DNA of 64,000 nucleotides, taken from contig JANLZB010000097.1 of assembly GCA_031366005.1 (NCBI GenBank), positions 1-64,000 of the forward strand. Direction: 5' to 3'. The translations under genes were made by a program, and so were the position numbers. The notes beneath the pieces are model-generated. The model did not search any database and was not told where the DNA came from. It was given only the letters and a program-made list of their open reading frames with translations. Below, in pieces: positions 17,795-25,320 of the stretch. Numbering within the stretch: position 1 is the stretch's first letter; the number at the start of each line of letters is the position of its first letter. Source of the DNA: JANLUX01 sp031366005. Its GTDB lineage: Bacteria; Bacteroidota; Bacteroidia; AKYH767-A; OLB10.

Positions 17795-18145
17795 CCATTT
17801 CACTACAAATAAATAATCGTTTTCTATCGGGATATATCCATAATCATAACACAGTTTATAAACAGTTCCTTTTTGTGTAGTGTGCGTATGCGTATGATAT
17901 TTAAAATTAAATCCCTTATCGTGAAGTTTTGTTTTGGAGATTTTTGTTTTTCCTTCGGAAGAAATTATTGAATCCAAAATCCTTCTGTTTTTTCGTAAAA
18001 TATTATTGATGTTCCGCATATCAGCAGTTGTATCACTGTTGGCTTTATTATTAAAATTACTGCGGCATTGATCATCACAAAACTTTTTATCGGCTCTGCC
18101 TTTTAAAGCTTCGCCACATTCCATACAAACTTTTTCTGTAGTCAC
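17777..18145 (-). CDS. Small zinc-ribbon protein
   Basis: 122 residues from a GTG start at 18145. The N-terminal four-cysteine zinc ribbon (C7, C10, C23, C27; CMECG...KKFCDDQC) resembles the DUF2116-type ribbon. It is followed by a basic helix (RNINNILRKNRRIL) and a C-terminal beta domain ending near YGYIPIENDYLFVV. Similar small proteins are common in Bacteroidota; the function is unknown, with nucleic-acid binding plausible. A good promoter lies 17 nt upstream. Confidence 0.75.
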   Translation of the reverse strand: MTTEKVCMECGEALKGRADKKFCDDQCRSNFNNKANSDTTADMRNINNILRKNRRILDSIISSEGKTKISKTKLHDKGFNFKYHTHTHTTQKGTVYKLCYDYGYIPIENDYLFVVKWEATNK

Positions 18146-18161
18146 AATGAGGGAGTTTCCT

Positions 18162-18197
18162 CAAAATTACTGAAAATTATTACCCGTTTGCAAACGG
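18162..18197 (-). promoter_or_regulatory. Promoter and overlapping palindrome of the zinc-ribbon gene
   Basis: On the minus strand TTTG (18191-18194), a 21-nt spacer, and TAATTTTG (18162-18169) fit the Bacteroidota sigma-A promoter. A perfect 14-bp palindrome, CCGTTTGCAAACGG (18184-18197), covers the -33 element, so it could be a repressor operator. The operator role is inference. Confidence 0.5.
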
Positions 18198-18411
18198 CTA
18201 TAAACGCTTTTTAACGTTAGTATCGGCAATGATATATTACTTTAAGGAAAGGCTTTTGAGTTGTTCAGCAACGCGTAAAACGTTCTTTTGAAAAAACAGA
18301 ATGAGCTTTATTTTAACTGTGCTGTGTAGTGCTTTTATCTTTCAACATGCGGTTGAGTTCACAACGGTCACACGTCTAAAAACCTATACTTGAATAACTA
18401 TTGTTATCCTG

Positions 18412-18558
18412 CTATTTACTTTGCTCATTCTTTTTTACTGCACGTTTGACAATAGCTTTCTTACGTGCTTTTGGTTTATCTTTCTTACTGAACAACGCTT
18501 TCACCACTTCATCAGGTGAGGCGTTAATCCTGTATAATGTTTCTGTATTCTTTTTCAC
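18412..18558 (-). CDS. Small basic protein, translationally coupled
   Basis: 48 residues from GTG at 18558, which directly follows the TAA of the upstream coiled-coil gene (TAAGTG). The sequence starts MKKNTETLYRINASPDEVVK, then a Lys/Arg-rich tail (pI clearly basic). No family is recognised. The exact stop-start junction and shared strand suggest coupling with the coiled-coil protein. The 266 bp downstream (18146-18411) show no further gene. Confidence 0.5.
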   Translation of the reverse strand: MKKNTETLYRINASPDEVVKALFSKKDKPKARKKAIVKRAVKKNEQSK

Positions 18559-18846
18559 TTAAGCGGTTCTATTTCCTTTAACTACACTAAGATTATTTTC
18601 CAACTCTAAATAATTTGTGGCGTTATTAATCTTAATAAGCTCCATTTTCACCTCTTTAAACTTAATCATAGTATCGGAATGAAAGCCTGAAAGCTGCCCT
18701 TTAATTTCCTCTATTTTGTCATCAAGAAGGGTAAAATTATTATCCACCATCTTATTAACTTCATTAGCTGCAGCACTATTTTTATTGAATAAGTCAATAA
18801 GTGAATCTACTTTAAAATTTAAAGATTGAATACTTTGAAAGTACAA
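18559..18846 (-). CDS. Small coiled-coil protein of unknown function
   Basis: 95 residues, almost entirely predicted helix with heptad spacing (SLIDLFNKN..., LLDDKIEEIKGQL), and no signal peptide or membrane span. It forms a two-gene unit with the basic protein that starts at its stop codon. It may be a remnant of a plasmid or phage module next to the truncated GxxExxY gene and short ssb; that link is speculative. Confidence 0.55.
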   Translation of the reverse strand: MYFQSIQSLNFKVDSLIDLFNKNSAAANEVNKMVDNNFTLLDDKIEEIKGQLSGFHSDTMIKFKEVKMELIKINNATNYLELENNLSVVKGNRTA

Positions 18847-18902
18847 TATTTATATTTGTGTCGGGATTGCTTCATTGGCTAAAGTAATATTAACCAATAA
18901 AC

Positions 18903-19193
18903 ATGGTGATCGAACTCAATTCCTATGGTTTATTGTGTGAAAGTCAAAAGCCCATTCATGTGTATTATAATAATAACCGGGTGGGCGATTATTTTGCGGA
19001 CGTGGTAGTAAATCAAATAATAATATTGGAATTAAAAGCTGCCTCAGCATTAATAGAAGAACACGAAATACAATTAATCAACTATCTGAAAGCCACCAAA
19101 ATGGAAGTGGGGCTTCTGTTAAATTTTGGAAGAGAACATGAGTTTAAAAGAAAATTATTTACCAATGATAAAAAGTTAATAGCACACAGATGA
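18903..19193 (+). pseudogene. GxxExxY family protein, N-terminally truncated
   Basis: 96 residues matching the C-terminal three quarters of GxxExxY proteins (PD-(D/E)XK fold, usually about 125 residues): F/YxADVVV, ILELKAAS, HEIQLINYLKATKMEVGLLLNFG. The first 30 or so residues, with the name-giving GxxExxY helix, are missing, and an in-frame stop at 18891 blocks extension. It is therefore probably a broken gene, or a short variant. A 65-bp tandem repeat follows directly. Confidence 0.7.
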
Positions 19194-19224
19194 CACGAAT
19201 GCGACTAATAAAAACTGATCAAAT

Positions 19225-19353
19225 AGAAAATCCCGGAAAATCAGTACAATCAGTGTCATCAGTGTCCAATTAAACACTCCATATCAAAAAGAAAATCCGT
19301 GTAAATCCGCTCAATCAGTGTCATCAGTGTTCTATTAAACACTCCATATCAAA
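19225..19353. repeat. Two-copy 65-bp tandem repeat downstream of the GxxExxY gene
   Basis: Units at 19225-19288 and 19290-19353 share AGAAAATCC, CAATCAGTGTCATCAGTGT and ATTAAACACTCCATATCAAA; differences cluster in the middle. The stretch TCAGTGTCATCAGTG contains its own short direct repeat. No coding potential is seen in 19194-19402. Confidence 0.8.
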
Positions 19354-19402
19354 TCGAAACTAATTCTAATATTAAGTTAAACAATCAAAAAAACAAAAGA
19401 TC

Positions 19403-19747
19403 ATGAACAATTTAAGAAACAGTGTAAGACTAATCGGAAATTTGGGTGCAGCACCAGAAGTGAAAAATCTTGAGAAAGGAAACAAAGTGGCAAAGCTTGC
19501 GCTTGCTACCAACGAAACGTACACCAATCAACAAGGTGAAAAAGTAACAGAAACGTACTGGCACAACCTGGTTGCATGGGGAAAAACTGCAGAGATCGCT
19601 GAAAAGTATTTGAACAAAGGAAGCGAAATTGCCATTGAAGGAAAGCTCACTAATCGTAGCTACAATGATAAGGACGGAGTTAAAAAATACATCACCGAAA
19701 TAATAGTAAATGAATTTCTGATGCTTGATAAAAAACCGCAGTCGTAA
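19403..19747 (+). CDS. ssb: Short single-stranded DNA-binding protein
   Basis: 114 residues forming a single OB fold (NSVRLIGNLG, VAKLALATNETY, TYWHNLVAWGKTAEIAEKYLNKGSEIAIEG, RSYNDKDG). It ends at LDKKPQS directly after the fold, so the linker and acidic DDDIPF-type tip that recruit repair proteins are absent. This is an accessory Ssb rather than the housekeeping copy, by inference. It sits next to a broken GxxExxY gene and has its own terminator. Confidence 0.9.
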   Translation: MNNLRNSVRLIGNLGAAPEVKNLEKGNKVAKLALATNETYTNQQGEKVTETYWHNLVAWGKTAEIAEKYLNKGSEIAIEGKLTNRSYNDKDGVKKYITEIIVNEFLMLDKKPQS

Positions 19748-19761
19748 TAATGTTGTTATTC

Positions 19762-19812
19762 AAACACGCTGTTCGCTTACACATGATCATGTTAAAGTGA
19801 ACAGCGTGTTTT
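19762..19812 (+). terminator. Intrinsic terminator after ssb
   Basis: A 16-17 bp near-perfect stem (AAACACGCTGTTCGCTT with AAGTGAACAGCGTGTTT) is followed by TTTATGATATTTTTTTT, 14 nt past the ssb stop. Confidence 0.85.
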
Positions 19813-19884
19813 ATGATATTTTTTTTCTTGCTTAACTTAACCGCAATAATTTTTTATGGTAAACTTCCGGTTCTATAAAAAAAT

Positions 19885-19911
19885 AAGAGGCTGAAATAAA
19901 AACAGCCTCTT
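19885..19911 (-). terminator. Intrinsic terminator of the oxoamine synthase gene
   Basis: On the minus strand a 9-bp stem AAGAGGCTG/CAGCCTCTT with a U-rich loop is followed by ATTTTTTTAT, 35 nt past the stop codon. Confidence 0.8.
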
Positions 19912-19945
19912 GATGTACAGATACGGGTTTCGTTGTTATTCGGTA

Positions 19946-21235
19946 CTATTCTTTTTCGCGTTGTTCCAGCTTAAAGCTCCGTTTAATATCCTTCATGCTG
20001 CTGCCGCACTCTTTCAAAGCAAAAGGAAGCTGTGTTGCAATTTCACGCAGCAGTTTTTCAATATCCTCCATGCTGTGATGTCTCGTTATTGCAATCCTTA
20101 GCCCTGTATTATTAATTGATACACTTGGGTAAACACATAAGCTTACAAAAAGACCGGCATTCATTAAACGTGTTATTAAATTATAACCTACCTGGGGTTT
20201 TCCTAAAGCGATAAAACGGACTGGTGTAATTCCGTCTGATAATAGAGGGAGATCAAATAACTTAGCTGTCTGGTTAAAAAACTTTATCCGTTCATTCAGT
20301 TGACTTTGTAATAAATCAATTTCGCTGGTAAGATGAATTTTAGCAGACGCCAACACTGCACCTAAAACCGGAGGAGAAAGCTGAGTAGAAAAAATAAATG
20401 AGCGACCATAAGAATGAACTCTTTTAAAGCTCTCAATATTTGGAAATGCAAGTATGCCGCCTGATGCTCCAAAACCTTTGGTAAGTGAACTGGTGAAATA
20501 CATTTTAGAATGATAAGGAAGCTTGCTGTGTACATAACCTGCACCATTAGCACCTGCCCAACTCATTCCATGCGCGTCATCAATATATAGATGAAATTGT
20601 TCGTATGTATCAAGCAGTGATTTTAATTCCTCCACAGGTGCAGCATCCCCGAACATGCTGTAGATACCATCACACATATACCATATTTTTTCGTGCGTCA
20701 TCTGCAAGGTCTTTATCCGCTCCTCCAAAATATCCATACGATTATGACGTATCTTTTCTACTGTAACATTTCTGTGATGTAATAACAGCACCGCCTCCTG
20801 CACAGTTGCATGTACGCTGATATCCATTATTACTGCATCATTATCACCAACTATAATCGGAATATTGCTGATGTGACCTAATGATGCCGTTTGAGATAAA
20901 GCAACAGGCATGTTAAAAATTTTTGAAAGCAATTCTTCTGCTTCGTGATAAAGGGTCATGCTGAGATAAGATCGTGAGGAAGCGAACAGCGTTCCATACC
21001 TTGTAACCGCATCAATAGTGCCTGCAATTAACCGCTGGTCCATTTCCAAACCAAGATAACTGCAATTTGTAAAAGTGGTAAGCCGTTTACCATTCACATG
21101 GACAGTTTTTCCATCCAATTGTTTGTCTTCGGTATCCTGTAATATTATACCGAGATTTTTTCCCGATGAGGCAATCTCATCCAGGAGTTCAAGCATCTGC
21201 TGATGCCGTGACTTTACTTCATTAGTTTGATTCAT
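19946..21235 (-). CDS. Alpha-oxoamine synthase-like PLP enzyme
   Basis: 429 residues, fold type I aminotransferase class I/II. PLP lysine K253 lies in TSSLTKGFGASGG; D220 and H222 lie in YIDDAHGMSW; FTNCSYLGL is the family's substrate loop. Relatives condense an amino acid with an acyl thioester (8-amino-7-oxononanoate synthase, 2-amino-3-ketobutyrate ligase, serine palmitoyltransferase, CqsA). No biotin, threonine or sphingolipid genes adjoin, so the substrate is not predicted. The 217 bp upstream hold a palindrome ATTAAC-N8-GTTAAT (21390-21409) but no recognisable promoter. Confidence 0.85.
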   Translation of the reverse strand: MNQTNEVKSRHQQMLELLDEIASSGKNLGIILQDTEDKQLDGKTVHVNGKRLTTFTNCSYLGLEMDQRLIAGTIDAVTRYGTLFASSRSYLSMTLYHEAEELLSKIFNMPVALSQTASLGHISNIPIIVGDNDAVIMDISVHATVQEAVLLLHHRNVTVEKIRHNRMDILEERIKTLQMTHEKIWYMCDGIYSMFGDAAPVEELKSLLDTYEQFHLYIDDAHGMSWAGANGAGYVHSKLPYHSKMYFTSSLTKGFGASGGILAFPNIESFKRVHSYGRSFIFSTQLSPPVLGAVLASAKIHLTSEIDLLQSQLNERIKFFNQTAKLFDLPLLSDGITPVRFIALGKPQVGYNLITRLMNAGLFVSLCVYPSVSINNTGLRIAITRHHSMEDIEKLLREIATQLPFALKECGSSMKDIKRSFKLEQREKE

Positions 21236-21452
21236 ATTTACTTTCCACTTTTTCGTTCAAATACTGTCAACGCCTTCGTAGTAATTGTGGAAGTCTTGCT
21301 GCTCATCCCGCGTTCAACGGGTGTATTAAGGGTACTGGGGATAAAAATAGGTGACTGTAAATTACTACACAAGAAAAAACGTAGGACTTATTAACGAAAC
21401 TTTGTTAATTATTTGAATCAGTGAAAGTTAAGTATAGCAAGGGTTTTAACCT

Positions 21453-23441
21453 TTATTGTTTATCAGAAAAACCTGGAAGATTTAATTTATTTCGTGATTG
21501 ATCAATATCACCACGATTAATTTTTATTTGTTCGCTCACATTCATTTCCTGAGCAACATATAATATTTGCGATGTTTTTTCTTTGTTGAGAATAATCGTA
21601 CGTACAGTGTTTTCCTGAGGGTAAGTCTTAAACATTCCTGTACTTTGCGGATTTTCTCCTGCATAATAACAATAATTAGCTCCTGAATTAAATTTGCGTT
21701 CAGCAGTTAAAATATTTCCGGCATTCACTTCGGAGTTGATCCCCTGCCATGATCCAATACCTAATGTGCCTTTATCATGTAAACAGAAAGCACCTTCACC
21801 ATAAACCGAATTATTATTACACATAAGTTTTCCATTACTCATTACGGTTATAGCGCTGCCCTTTGCAACGTCACCCATCTTCTCACCTTTTAATATTACT
21901 TCTGCCTCTTGATGTATGTTCACATTAGATAAGGTAACATCACAAAAAGGTTTTTGAGTCCAGCGGGATGCAACGCTGTGGTTACACATGTTTATTTCTG
22001 AAACAGCACTCTTACTGCGGTTAAAATCAAGCACACCACCCAACAGGCTTACATCACCTTTAATATTGAGAACAGTACCCGATGATTTATTGCTGATAGT
22101 TCCTGCATCATAAAAACACCCATCAGTTATCATTAAATCTTTTTCAATATTGATGACCAGAGTTCCAGCGTTATTTCCAGCCATGCCCATTAGTTTTCCT
22201 CCGCTTATCACCAAGTCGCCACCAATGTTAATCGTATCGCTGTTTCCACAAAAAAGATAATTGTCTTTTCCTGTTTTTTTTATTTCAAAATCCCCTTCAA
22301 CATTGGTAAAGTTTTTTTGAAGATCAATATTTACTGCACTGGTTGCATCAATCATCACATTACCCCAGGTTACATGATAAGGAAGTGTTGCTGATGCATA
22401 TTGGTAAAATAACTGGTTCGACCTTGGCGCAAAATGACAATGTAATCCGGGTAAGTATCCCGTGTTGTTGTGAATATAATTGGCTCCGTTATCCATATAA
22501 AAATCTGTGAAGCAATAATAATCAGTGACAGTAGCATCCATTTGCAAAGTTCCATTGCATCCAATATTCATTGTGTTTAAGCGCAACGGTGAAGTTATGC
22601 GCAGTTCTCCGCCTTTTTCTACAATAATAGTTTGCAAATTTCCGGGAGAGCTGTTTACGATATGATGTCCACTCTGAATAAAGAAACTATTGCGTGATGC
22701 AGTAAGTTGTTTTGGAGGCAATCCCGAACCATCGCGTTTTGAATTCCAGGTAACTAAATTATTTAACACATTATTGCCTGTAGAGTAATAAGGAATATTA
22801 GGCAAGGTGAAACGTTTTCCATGTGGAGCACTGGTCAATGGTTGATATGAGATTGCTCCCACTTTAATTTCCTTGCACTCTGCATCAATAGTTCCTGGTC
22901 CGTAAGCTGCATCAGCTTTAATATCAAATGTGAGCCATAAATAATTTGTGCCGGGTGAAAGATTCAGATTGCAGTTAATTTCAAAATCCTCTTCAGTAAT
23001 TTTTGAAATCGTATTACCTGATTGTTGATTCAGATTAAAATTGGGATCATTACCGGTGTACCATAACCTTGCGTTTTCAATATTCTGTGTAACCGGTAAA
23101 GAAGTTCCATTAGCATTAAAAATCATTGAATTTATTTTTACAGCACTGCCTTTGCCGGCTGTTTCTACTGTAATTCCAACAATTTTTTGATTAATGCTTC
23201 CCCTCAGAACCTCATTGGTATCCTGTACACAATCCGCAGTTTTAAAAATCATTGCATTTTGTGCGTGGCTGATTTCTTCTTTCGCGAGATTAAATACAAT
23301 GATGAGTAATAGAACAAAACCTGCCGAAGCAGCCATTGCTATTAACATTGTTAACCTTAAGCTTGTTTTTAATTTTGATTCCTGACGAATGTTTCTCCGT
23401 GACTTTGTCATAGTATAATGAACAATTAAATTTATGCTCAT
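21453..23441 (-). CDS. Membrane-anchored or exported beta-helix protein with sialidase-associated N-domain
   Basis: 662 residues; the start may instead be Met11. A basic N-terminus is followed by one hydrophobic segment (about 32-51, signal anchor or uncleaved signal). Residues about 75-200 resemble the BNR-repeat neuraminidase N-terminal domain (VGITVETAGKGSAVKINSMI, ARLWYTG). The rest is repetitive beta strand (NIGGDLVISGGKL, NIKGDVSLLGGVL), suggesting a right-handed parallel beta-helix. No T9SS sorting domain is visible, unlike other exported repeat proteins in this window. Function unknown. Confidence 0.68.
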   Translation of the reverse strand: MSINLIVHYTMTKSRRNIRQESKLKTSLRLTMLIAMAASAGFVLLLIIVFNLAKEEISHAQNAMIFKTADCVQDTNEVLRGSINQKIVGITVETAGKGSAVKINSMIFNANGTSLPVTQNIENARLWYTGNDPNFNLNQQSGNTISKITEEDFEINCNLNLSPGTNYLWLTFDIKADAAYGPGTIDAECKEIKVGAISYQPLTSAPHGKRFTLPNIPYYSTGNNVLNNLVTWNSKRDGSGLPPKQLTASRNSFFIQSGHHIVNSSPGNLQTIIVEKGGELRITSPLRLNTMNIGCNGTLQMDATVTDYYCFTDFYMDNGANYIHNNTGYLPGLHCHFAPRSNQLFYQYASATLPYHVTWGNVMIDATSAVNIDLQKNFTNVEGDFEIKKTGKDNYLFCGNSDTINIGGDLVISGGKLMGMAGNNAGTLVINIEKDLMITDGCFYDAGTISNKSSGTVLNIKGDVSLLGGVLDFNRSKSAVSEINMCNHSVASRWTQKPFCDVTLSNVNIHQEAEVILKGEKMGDVAKGSAITVMSNGKLMCNNNSVYGEGAFCLHDKGTLGIGSWQGINSEVNAGNILTAERKFNSGANYCYYAGENPQSTGMFKTYPQENTVRTIILNKEKTSQILYVAQEMNVSEQIKINRGDIDQSRNKLNLPGFSDKQ

Positions 23442-23565
23442 TATACAGCGAAGTGAACTTCAGGTTACAACCTGGTTCTGATAAAAATTGTAAGATTTTT
23501 TATTAAAACGATCGCAATTTCGCATGTTATACATGCCTGCCGCAACAAAAAATTGAATTTCGGTT

Positions 23566-24660
23566 TTACAAATTCCCTCTCAAAGCCTGCTCTCTTTCAA
23601 TAGCTTCAAACAATGCTTTAAAGTTTCCTTTACCAAAAGATTTGGCTCCTTTTCGTTGTATGATTTCAAAAAATAAAGTCGGGCGGTCTTCAACAGGTTT
23701 TGTAAATATCTGTAATAAATAACCTTCGTCATCACGATCTACGAGTATTCCAAGGTTTTCAAGTTCATGAATATCTTCATCAATTTTACCTACACGGCCA
23801 GTCAGCTCCTGGTAATAAGTGGTCGGTACCTTTAAAAACTCAATACCTCTTCTTTGTAATTCACTTACTGTTTTGATTACATCATTTGTTAAGATAGCAA
23901 TATGCTGAACTCCTGCTCCACGGTAAAATTCCAGGTACTCATCAATCTGTGATTTCTTTTTTCCTTCTGCAGGCTCGTTAATCGGAAACTTAACATATCC
24001 GTTACCGTTGGAAACCACTTTGCTCATCAATGCAGAGTATTCGGTAGAAATATCTTTATCATCAAATGTGATAATCATTTTAAAACCCATCACATCCTCA
24101 TAAAATTTCACCCACTCATTCATCTTACCTAACTCCACATTTCCAACACAATGATCAATCACTTCAAATCCTACGGATTCAGTTTTAAAAGTGGATTGAG
24201 CAACTTTAAATCCGGGCATAAAAGCTCCTTTATAATTTTTACGTTCTACAAATTTGTGAATCGTATCACCATAAGTATGAATCGCTGAAATTTTTACCTC
24301 GCCAAACTCATCGGTAAGTGTTTGTGGTTTTGTATGTTCTTTGGCACCACGCGACATTGTTTCATAAAAAGATTTCTCCGCATCATCCACAGCAAGGGCT
24401 AACACTTTTACTCCATCACCATGTTTGCAAACATGCTCATTGATTTCATGATCAGGATGTAATGCCGTTGAAAACACTAACCGTATTTTACCTTGTGTGA
24501 GTACGTATGAAGCACGGTCGCGAACACCTGTCTCAGGACCTGCATAAGCGGAGAGTTGAAATCCAAATGCATGTTGATAAAAATAAGCAGCCTGCTTTGC
24601 ATTGCCTACATAAAATTCGATGTGATCAGTTCCGTTTAGCGGGAGAAAGTCTTGTGACAT
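23566..24660 (-). CDS. hppD: 4-hydroxyphenylpyruvate dioxygenase
   Basis: 364 residues, two vicinal-oxygen-chelate domains. The Fe(II) ligands H170 (VIDHCVGN), H253 (GVQHIAILTND) and E332 (TLFFEIIQRKG) are present, and the C-terminal helix GKGNFKALFEAIEREQ gates the active site. It converts 4-hydroxyphenylpyruvate to homogentisate in tyrosine breakdown. The next enzymes of the pathway are not in the window. A -7 box lies 21 nt upstream. Confidence 0.97.
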   Translation of the reverse strand: MSQDFLPLNGTDHIEFYVGNAKQAAYFYQHAFGFQLSAYAGPETGVRDRASYVLTQGKIRLVFSTALHPDHEINEHVCKHGDGVKVLALAVDDAEKSFYETMSRGAKEHTKPQTLTDEFGEVKISAIHTYGDTIHKFVERKNYKGAFMPGFKVAQSTFKTESVGFEVIDHCVGNVELGKMNEWVKFYEDVMGFKMIITFDDKDISTEYSALMSKVVSNGNGYVKFPINEPAEGKKKSQIDEYLEFYRGAGVQHIAILTNDVIKTVSELQRRGIEFLKVPTTYYQELTGRVGKIDEDIHELENLGILVDRDDEGYLLQIFTKPVEDRPTLFFEIIQRKGAKSFGKGNFKALFEAIEREQALRGNL

Positions 24661-24680
24661 GCTAATATTTATTTATAATA

Positions 24681-24688
24681 CAAAGTTA
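24681..24688 (-). promoter_or_regulatory. -7 box upstream of hppD
   Basis: TAACTTTG on the minus strand, an exact TAnnTTTG match 21 nt before the ATG. No strong -33 element is seen. Confidence 0.4.
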
Positions 24689-24700
24689 AAGTATGAAATT

Positions 24701-24791
24701 GAATTGCTATATTGTTTTATTGCTTTATTGTTGAATTGTTTTATTGTTGGAATGGTCCATAACAATTTAGCAATTCAACAACAAAACAATG
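24701..24791. repeat. AT-rich degenerate inverted repeat
   Basis: Several ATTGTTTTATTG-like units on one side (24711-24750) face CAATTCAACAACAAAACAAT on the other (24771-24790), able to form an imperfect hairpin between hppD and the DUF6438 gene. Confidence 0.4.
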
Positions 24792-24795
24792 CTAC

Positions 24796-25308
24796 TTATT
24801 CCGTCTTATCAGAAATTTTCTTCCATTGTGCCAGTTCAATTAAACGGGTTATGGATTTATGAAACTCAGCCAGTGATTCAGGAGGAGTATCAGTAGAAAC
24901 ATGAAATGTATGTCGCTTACCGTTAATTACAACAGAAGAATAACTGGCAGGAAAATCAGCGATGTATGGATTCACATATTCACTTTGCAAAGTGTCCACT
25001 CTGTTATCCATCACAGCCTGGTCGAATAATTTTATTTGATCTTTTGTAAAACGTGCTTCATAAGTTCCAATCCGGTCAACCGACATTTTACCAATATATA
25101 AAGCATAACCACTTTTATAAATGTTTACCACAAAAGTGGGACACATGCCAAAGCAAGGACTTTGATCAAGCATGAGATATAATGAATCCGAATCGGCAGT
25201 TGTTTGTGTGGAGGTAGTAGCAGATTTGCTTCTCGATTTACAACACTCAAAAAGCAGAAATGTGAAAGATATTAATAATGATAAAAAATAAATCTTATTT
25301 CTTCTCAT
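24796..25308 (-). CDS. DUF6438 lipoprotein
   Basis: 170 residues. The lipoprotein-like N-terminus ends LLFECC (Cys22 likely acylated). The body has CFGMCPTFVVNIYKSGYALYIG, of which the start CFGMCPxFxVxI is the hallmark of DUF6438, common and uncharacterised in Bacteroidota. It ends 12 nt upstream of the yidC stop side, on the same strand, so it may be read through from yidC. Confidence 0.75.
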   Translation of the reverse strand: MRRNKIYFLSLLISFTFLLFECCKSRSKSATTSTQTTADSDSLYLMLDQSPCFGMCPTFVVNIYKSGYALYIGKMSVDRIGTYEARFTKDQIKLFDQAVMDNRVDTLQSEYVNPYIADFPASYSSVVINGKRHTFHVSTDTPPESLAEFHKSITRLIELAQWKKISDKTE

Positions 25309-25320
25309 GTATTTGCCACA

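Noticed and set aside
19225..19353. CRISPR array
   Set aside because: Only two units, with no separate repeat and spacer structure of 25-40 bp each, and no cas genes in the window.
21390..21409. Operator palindrome ATTAAC-N8-GTTAAT upstream of the oxoamine synthase
   Set aside because: Short, AT-rich and not aligned with any promoter element that I can see; noted only in the gene entry.
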